A DNA stretch of 64,000 bases from the NCBI RefSeq assembly GCF_026153295.1, contig NZ_CP110615.1, positions 372,001-436,000 on the forward strand, in the 5' to 3' direction. Both the position numbers and the translations under genes were made by a program. The notes below the pieces were generated by a model, which was given only the letters and a program-made list of their open reading frames with translations, was not told where the DNA came from and did not search any database. Source of the stretch: Rhodococcus antarcticus (GTDB lineage: Bacteria; Actinomycetota; Actinomycetes; Mycobacteriales; Mycobacteriaceae). This document shows, piece by piece, positions 57,082 through 64,000 of the stretch; positions within the stretch are counted from its first letter, which is position 1, and each line of letters opens with the position of its first letter.

Positions 57082-58319
57082 GGCCCCTGCCCAAGCTCGT
57101 GGGAGCACTGGCCGCGGTCACCGTGCTGGTCAGCGGCTGCGGCGTGAACCTCTACGACGTGCCACTGCCCGGCGGGGCGGACACCGGGTCCTCCCCGTAC
57201 CGGGTGAAGGTGCAGTTCGCCGACGTCCTCGACCTGGTTCCCCAGTCCGCCGTCAAGGTCGACGACGTGCCGGTCGGGCGGGTGGAGTCGGTGAACCTCG
57301 CGGCCGACGGCTGGACCGCCGAGGTGACCGTGGTGGTCAACAGCGACGTCAAGCTGCCGGAGAACGCCGCAGCAGCCCTGAAGCAGAGCAGCCTGCTGGG
57401 GGAGAAGTTCATCGATCTCTCGCCCCCGACGAACGAGGCACCCACCGGGTCGCTGCACGACGGCGACGTCATCACGGTGGACCGCACCCAGCGCAGCGTC
57501 GAGCTCGAGGAGGCGTTCGGCGCCCTGTCCCTGCTGCTCAACGGGGGGGGCGTGGCGCAGCTGCAGTCCATCGTCAAGGAGCTCAACAAGGCCCTCGCCG
57601 GGAACGAGCCGCAGGTCCGCAGCCTGCTCGACCAGCTGAACACCCTGGTGAGCGGCCTCGACGACCAGAAGTCGGAGATCTCCCGTGCGCTGGACAGCCT
57701 GAACACCCTGACGGCCACCGTCAACGCGCAGCGCGGCCAGATCGCCAACGCCCTGGACCAGCTCCCGCAGGGCCTCCAGGTGCTCAGCGAGCAGGAGCCG
57801 GAGCTCACCCAGCTGCTCACCTCGCTGCAGAGCCTCGGTGCGGTGGCCACCGACGTCATCACCAAGAGCAAGGACAGCACCGTGGCGGACCTGCAGGCCC
57901 TCACGCCCACGCTGCAGGCTCTCGCGGCCGCGGGCAGCGACCTGCCGAACGCTCTGCAGATCCTGGGCACCTACCCCTTCACCGACCAGTCGGTGCAGGC
58001 CATCCAGGGGTCGCAGACCAACCTCTACATCAACGCCGACCTCCAGCTCGGGGACCTGCTCAGCAACCTGACCGCACCCAAGCCGTCGACGGCGACCACG
58101 CCGCCGCGGACCGGAACCCCCGGCACGACCACCGGCCCGTCCACCTCGCCCGCCCTGCCGAACCTCCCGGCGCTGCCGACCCTGCCGACCCTGCCCACGC
58201 TGCCCGGCCTCCCGGGTCTGCTCGGCGGCACCAGTGGGGGGACGGGCTCCGGCAGCTCCCCCGCCGGCTCCGGCGGGCTGGGTGGTCTGCTCGGCGGACT
58301 CATGGGGGGCGGATCATGA
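57078..58319 (+). CDS. mceE: MCE family lipoprotein, fifth of six
   Basis: A 413-residue MCE protein with a lipobox: the signal VGALAAVTVLVSGC places the lipidated cysteine at residue 21. The MCE domain (VQFADVLDLVPQSAVKVDDVPVGRVESVNL) follows, then helical repeats and a Pro/Thr/Gly tail. MceE in mycobacteria is the lipoprotein member (LprK-like). GTG 57078 overlaps mceD, ATGA overlap with mceF. Confidence 0.94.
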   Translation: MRPLPKLVGALAAVTVLVSGCGVNLYDVPLPGGADTGSSPYRVKVQFADVLDLVPQSAVKVDDVPVGRVESVNLAADGWTAEVTVVVNSDVKLPENAAAALKQSSLLGEKFIDLSPPTNEAPTGSLHDGDVITVDRTQRSVELEEAFGALSLLLNGGGVAQLQSIVKELNKALAGNEPQVRSLLDQLNTLVSGLDDQKSEISRALDSLNTLTATVNAQRGQIANALDQLPQGLQVLSEQEPELTQLLTSLQSLGAVATDVITKSKDSTVADLQALTPTLQALAAAGSDLPNALQILGTYPFTDQSVQAIQGSQTNLYINADLQLGDLLSNLTAPKPSTATTPPRTGTPGTTTGPSTSPALPNLPALPTLPTLPTLPGLPGLLGGTSGGTGSGSSPAGSGGLGGLLGGLMGGGS

Positions 58320-59587
58320 TCACCACCTTCGTCCGACGGCAGATCGTCGTCTTCGTGGCGGTGGCCCTGCTGGGCATGGCCTACGTCGGCGTGAAGTACG
58401 TGGGTCTCGACCGCTACTTCGGTGGTGGCGGGTACCGCGTCTCGATGCAGCTGGCCAGCTCCGGAGGGATCTTCTCCAACGCGGAGGTCACCTACCGCGG
58501 GGTCCCGGTGGGCCGGGTCGGTGATCTCACCCTCACCCCGGACGGCGTGGCCGTCGAGCTCGTCATCAACAAGGACGCGAACACCATCCCGACCTCCCTC
58601 ACCGCCGTGGTGGCCAACCGCTCGGCCGTCGGCGAGCAGTACGTGGACCTCCGCCCGGACACCGACCAGGGGCCCTTCCTGGAGCAGGGCTCGGTCATCC
58701 CCGCCGACCGCACGCAGGTGCCGGTGACCACCGAGAACCTGCTGACCAACGTCGACGGCCTCGTCCGGTCGGTGCCGCTGGGCTCCCTGCAGACGGTGGT
58801 CTCCGAGCTCGGCCAGGCCTTCGCGGGCAAGGGCGGTGACCTGCAGACCCTGCTCGACCAGGGCGACCTGCTCACCGGTGCCGCCACCCAGGCGCTCCCG
58901 CAGACCCTCGCGCTCATCCGGGACGGTCGCACCGTCCTCGACACCCAGAACGCGCAGGGCTCGTCCATCCAGGACTACAGCGCGAACCTGCAGCTCATCG
59001 CGGCCCAGCTCAAGGCCAGCGACCCCGACCTGCGCCGGTTGATCACCACCGGCCAGGCCACCGGGGCGCAGCTGTCGGCCTTCCTCGGCGCCAGCGCCCA
59101 GGACCTCTCCCAGCTGGTGGCGAACCTGCTCACCGTCACCGACGTCGTCGCGCCCCGGCAGACCCAGGTCCGCACCATCTTCCAGGTGCTGCCCGGGATC
59201 GTCGCCGGTGGGTTCACCGCCCTGCCCGGCGACGGCACCGCCCACTTCGGGGCCGTGCTCATGCTCAACGACCCGCCGGTCTGCACCGCGGGCTACGAGG
59301 GGACCGCCCAGGAGCTGGCCGCCCTGCAGGCCCGGGACCCGGTCTACGACGACTCGGTGTCCAAGATCCCGCTGAACACCCAGGCCTACTGCGCCGAGCC
59401 CCGGGGAAGTCCCATCTCGGTGCGCGGGGCGCAGAACGCCCAGCGGCCGGGGGGCACCTCCAACACGGCCGTCGCGGCGCCCGGTGGCGGCACCGCCCAG
59501 CCGGGACAGGGCCTCGGCGGGTCCTCGGCACTCGGGGGCACGGCGAACTCCCTGCTGCAGCTGCTGGGCCAGCTCCTGCCGCTCTAG
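58316..59587 (+). CDS. mceF: MCE family protein, sixth of six
   Basis: A 423-residue MCE protein. The N-terminal helix (QIVVFVAVALLGMAYVGVKYV) is followed by SGGIFSNAEVTYRGVPVGRVGDLTLTPDGVAVEL and long helices. The C-terminal 60 residues are Gly/Ala/Gln-rich. It is the last MCE subunit before the Mce-associated proteins. Confidence 0.93.
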   Translation: MITTFVRRQIVVFVAVALLGMAYVGVKYVGLDRYFGGGGYRVSMQLASSGGIFSNAEVTYRGVPVGRVGDLTLTPDGVAVELVINKDANTIPTSLTAVVANRSAVGEQYVDLRPDTDQGPFLEQGSVIPADRTQVPVTTENLLTNVDGLVRSVPLGSLQTVVSELGQAFAGKGGDLQTLLDQGDLLTGAATQALPQTLALIRDGRTVLDTQNAQGSSIQDYSANLQLIAAQLKASDPDLRRLITTGQATGAQLSAFLGASAQDLSQLVANLLTVTDVVAPRQTQVRTIFQVLPGIVAGGFTALPGDGTAHFGAVLMLNDPPVCTAGYEGTAQELAALQARDPVYDDSVSKIPLNTQAYCAEPRGSPISVRGAQNAQRPGGTSNTAVAAPGGGTAQPGQGLGGSSALGGTANSLLQLLGQLLPL

Positions 59588-59646
59588 CGGCGGCCGGCCA
59601 CCTCACCCGCCGGGCCGCCCCTCGTCCCGGCCTAGCATGGAGCGCG

Positions 59647-60231
59647 ATGACCGAGACGACGACGACCCCGCCCGACGCGGATGCCCCCGCCCCCGTGACG
59701 GAGGCCGCCCGTCCCCGGCGGCGCCCGGCCACGATCACCCTGGTGGCGGCCGTGCTGCTCGTCGTGGCCCTCGTCTGCGCCGTCTTCTTCGGGGTTCGCT
59801 GGGCCCGGGCCGGGGGAGGGCAGGGTTCGGTCGCCCAGGCCCGGGACACCGCCCTGGACGATGCGCGCCAGGCCGCCGTCAACCTCACGACGGTGGACTC
59901 CAGCGACGTCGCCGGGACCCTGTCCAACTGGGACTCCGTGGTCACCGGGGATCTCGCCACCCAGTTCACCTCCTCGCGCTCTCAGCTCGAGCAGCAGATC
60001 ACCGCCAACCCCGGCAGCACCTCCGCCACCATCGTCGACGCAGCGCTGACCACGCTGGACGCCAGCGCGGGGACCGCGACCGCCGTGATCTTCGCCGACG
60101 TCACCACCACGGCCAAGGGCGCGAAGCCGGTGCCCCAGCGGTTCGCGCTGAGCATGTCGGTGCAGCGGACCGACACCGGGTGGAAGGCATCCGCGCTGCA
60201 GAGCCTCGCCCAGGGCGGTACGGGCAAGTGA
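59647..60231 (+). CDS. Mce-associated membrane protein
   Basis: A 194-residue protein with a Pro/Arg-rich cytoplasmic N-terminus, one transmembrane helix (ATITLVAAVLLVVALVCAVFFGV) and a NTF2-like exported domain (DTALDDARQAAVNLTTVDSSDVAGTLSNWDSVVTGDLATQF). Such Mas proteins accompany mce operons and stabilise or assist the transporter. TAGCAT at 59633-59638 lies 8 bases before the ATG, hinting at an internal leaderless promoter. Confidence 0.86.
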   Translation: MTETTTTPPDADAPAPVTEAARPRRRPATITLVAAVLLVVALVCAVFFGVRWARAGGGQGSVAQARDTALDDARQAAVNLTTVDSSDVAGTLSNWDSVVTGDLATQFTSSRSQLEQQITANPGSTSATIVDAALTTLDASAGTATAVIFADVTTTAKGAKPVPQRFALSMSVQRTDTGWKASALQSLAQGGTGK

Positions 60232-60259
60232 CCGCCACCCCGAACAGGAGAGTGCACTA

Positions 60260-61234
60260 GTGCCCCCCGTGCGTCGTTCCGGTCCCGCCGGCCCGCGTCC
60301 ACCCCGTCGTCCACGGGTGGCCGGCACGCGGATCGTGGGACCGGCCGGCCCGGCCGGGCCGGCCGGCGACGACGAGGACGTGGTGGACGCCCCGGCGCAG
60401 CCGCTGGTCGAGTCGACGCGCCCGCCGGCGCCGACTGCGGCTCCGGTGGACACCCCCGCCGTCCCCGAGCCCCAGCCGGAACCGGAACCGGTCGAGCCCC
60501 ACCCCGAGTCCCACCCCGAGCCGGAGCCGGTGGCGCCCGAGCTCGAGCCGGAACCGGTCGAGCCCCACCCCGCGCCCGAGCCGGCCATCTCGGCCGTCCC
60601 CACCCCGCCGGTCGTGATCCGGAAGGTGCCGCGGGCAACCCCGGTCGTGCCGGGCGAGAGCGCGCTCGGCGAGCCTGCTCCCGAGGGCACCGCCGCACCC
60701 GCCACCGACCCCGGCGCAACCCCGCCCGCCCGGCGTCGGGGCCTGCGCACGGCCGCGGTGATGGCCGTGCTCGCGGTGCTGCTGGGCGCCTTCGCCGTCG
60801 TCGCCGCCCTCGAACCCGGCGTGAGGACCGCAGCCGGCAGCGGCAACACCGCTCTCGTGGACACCGCGGCCACCGACGAGGTGGCCGCCGCCGCGGTCGA
60901 CGTCCTGCAGAAGACGTACAGCTACTCCTTCAGCACCATCGACGCCGACCTGACCGCCGCCACCGACCTCATGACGCCCGAGATGGCCAGCAAGATCGAG
61001 GCCACGAGGGCCACCACCGTGTCCGCGGTGACCCAGGCGAAGACCACGAGCAAGGCGCAGGTCACCGCAGACGGGGTCAAGCTCCTGCAGGGCGACCGTG
61101 CCGAGGTCGTGGCCTTCGTGGTGGTCACGAGCGACAACGCGGGCACCGCCCTCGCGCCGGTGCCCCTGCGGTTCACCGCGCAGCTCCAGAGGGTGGACGG
61201 GACCTGGAAGCTCGCGGACCTGACTCCTCTCTAG
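60260..61234 (+). CDS. Mce-associated protein with Pro/Glu-rich N-terminus
   Basis: A 324-residue protein. The N-terminal 150 residues are low-complexity, with repeated PEPQPEPEPVEPHPE-type units. A transmembrane helix (TAAVMAVLAVLLGAFAVVAAL) and a Mas-like NTF2 domain (DEVAAAAVDVLQKTYSYSFSTIDADLTAATDLMTPEMASKIE) follow. GTG 60260 starts the frame after AACAGGAGAGTGCACTA. It is the last gene of the mce cluster. Confidence 0.82.
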   Translation: MPPVRRSGPAGPRPPRRPRVAGTRIVGPAGPAGPAGDDEDVVDAPAQPLVESTRPPAPTAAPVDTPAVPEPQPEPEPVEPHPESHPEPEPVAPELEPEPVEPHPAPEPAISAVPTPPVVIRKVPRATPVVPGESALGEPAPEGTAAPATDPGATPPARRRGLRTAAVMAVLAVLLGAFAVVAALEPGVRTAAGSGNTALVDTAATDEVAAAAVDVLQKTYSYSFSTIDADLTAATDLMTPEMASKIEATRATTVSAVTQAKTTSKAQVTADGVKLLQGDRAEVVAFVVVTSDNAGTALAPVPLRFTAQLQRVDGTWKLADLTPL

Positions 61235-61332
61235 CCGGTTCGGGCGCGTGGCCTTGACGAGCGGTCACCGGGGAGAGAGGCTGTCCCCCGATCGCGCGAG
61301 CCACTGCTCCCGCGCCTGCGGTGCTGCCCGGC

Positions 61333-61361
61333 TCGACAACGAGCCTGCGAGCGGCTAGCCT
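61333..61361 (+). promoter_or_regulatory. Probable rpoB promoter
   Basis: TCGACA (61333-61338) and TAGCCT (61356-61361) are separated by 17 bases, one mismatch from TTGACA and matching TANNNT. Transcription would begin near 61368, giving a leader of about 160 bases before the rpoB TTG. A short hairpin AGCCCC-TTGA-CGGGGCT (61391-61407) lies in the leader. Otherwise nothing else is apparent in 61235-61526. Confidence 0.5.
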
Positions 61362-61526
61362 TCGACGTTGCGCTGGTCTCCGCCCGACTCAGCCCCTTGA
61401 CGGGGCTCCTTCGGGCTGCCCGCAACTTCAGTCCGGTCGCCGGGATCAACCCGGCGCTCCGGTTGTCGACACAGCAGTGGCCGTCCGCTCCGTGACGGCC
61501 CGCATGAGGTGCTGGAAGGACGCATC

Positions 61527-64000
<2,474 letters not shown>

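Overview
The window is high-GC actinobacterial DNA: GTG and TTG starts are frequent, genes are joined by 4-base overlaps, and most third codon positions are G or C. Gene order resembles the mycobacterial/pseudonocardial group. menG, a geranylgeranyl-reductase-type flavoprotein, a polyprenyl diphosphate synthase, htpX and yajQ occur together. So does the run tRNA-Thr, tRNA-Met, rpmG, hadA, hadB, tRNA-Trp, secE, nusG, rplK, rplA, rplJ, rplL, mkl (mceG), rpoB. A full mce lipid-import operon is also present. I place it in Mycobacteriales in the broad sense (Pseudonocardiaceae-like); the genus cannot be fixed from the sequence alone.

Layout. Bases 1-4.1 kb: a TetR repressor facing a Baeyer-Villiger-type monooxygenase and a short-chain dehydrogenase, then a class II aldolase-family protein on the opposite strand. 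4.2-6.7 kb: a decayed mannosyltransferase (mgtA) relic, menG, and the reductase on the opposite strand. 7.0-23.0 kb: a complete 14-gene nuoA-N operon for complex I, followed by the polyprenyl synthase; with menG this is a menaquinone respiration block. 24.0-30.8 kb: an accessory region with rarD, an amidohydrolase, a truncated ureA, a NimA-like flavin protein facing a MocR regulator, a secreted protein and an IS481 transposase relic. 30.8-38.8 kb: 2-oxoglutarate:ferredoxin oxidoreductase (korA, korB), an enoyl-CoA hydratase, an Lrp regulator facing ddaH, an orphan three-gene NuoB/NuoC/NuoI-like module, and htpX. 38.8-44.6 kb: yajQ, four tRNAs, a membrane GGDEF-EAL protein, rpmG and the hadA-hadB dehydratase.

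44.6-64.0 kb: the transcription/translation block secE-nusG-rplK-rplA, an isolated 47-residue peptide gene built from four (D/E)GVRWG repeats and flanked by terminators, the L10 leader with rplJ-rplL, a complete mce operon (mceG, yrbEA, yrbEB, mceA-F, two Mce-associated proteins), and the 5' two thirds of rpoB, which begins with TTG.

The strongest candidates for undescribed biology are the repeat peptide between rplA and rplJ and the orphan NuoB/C/I-like module behind ddaH. Three gene relics (mgtA, ureA, IS481 transposase), several probable leaderless promoters, and a non-consensus residue in the rifampicin region of RpoB also deserve attention.
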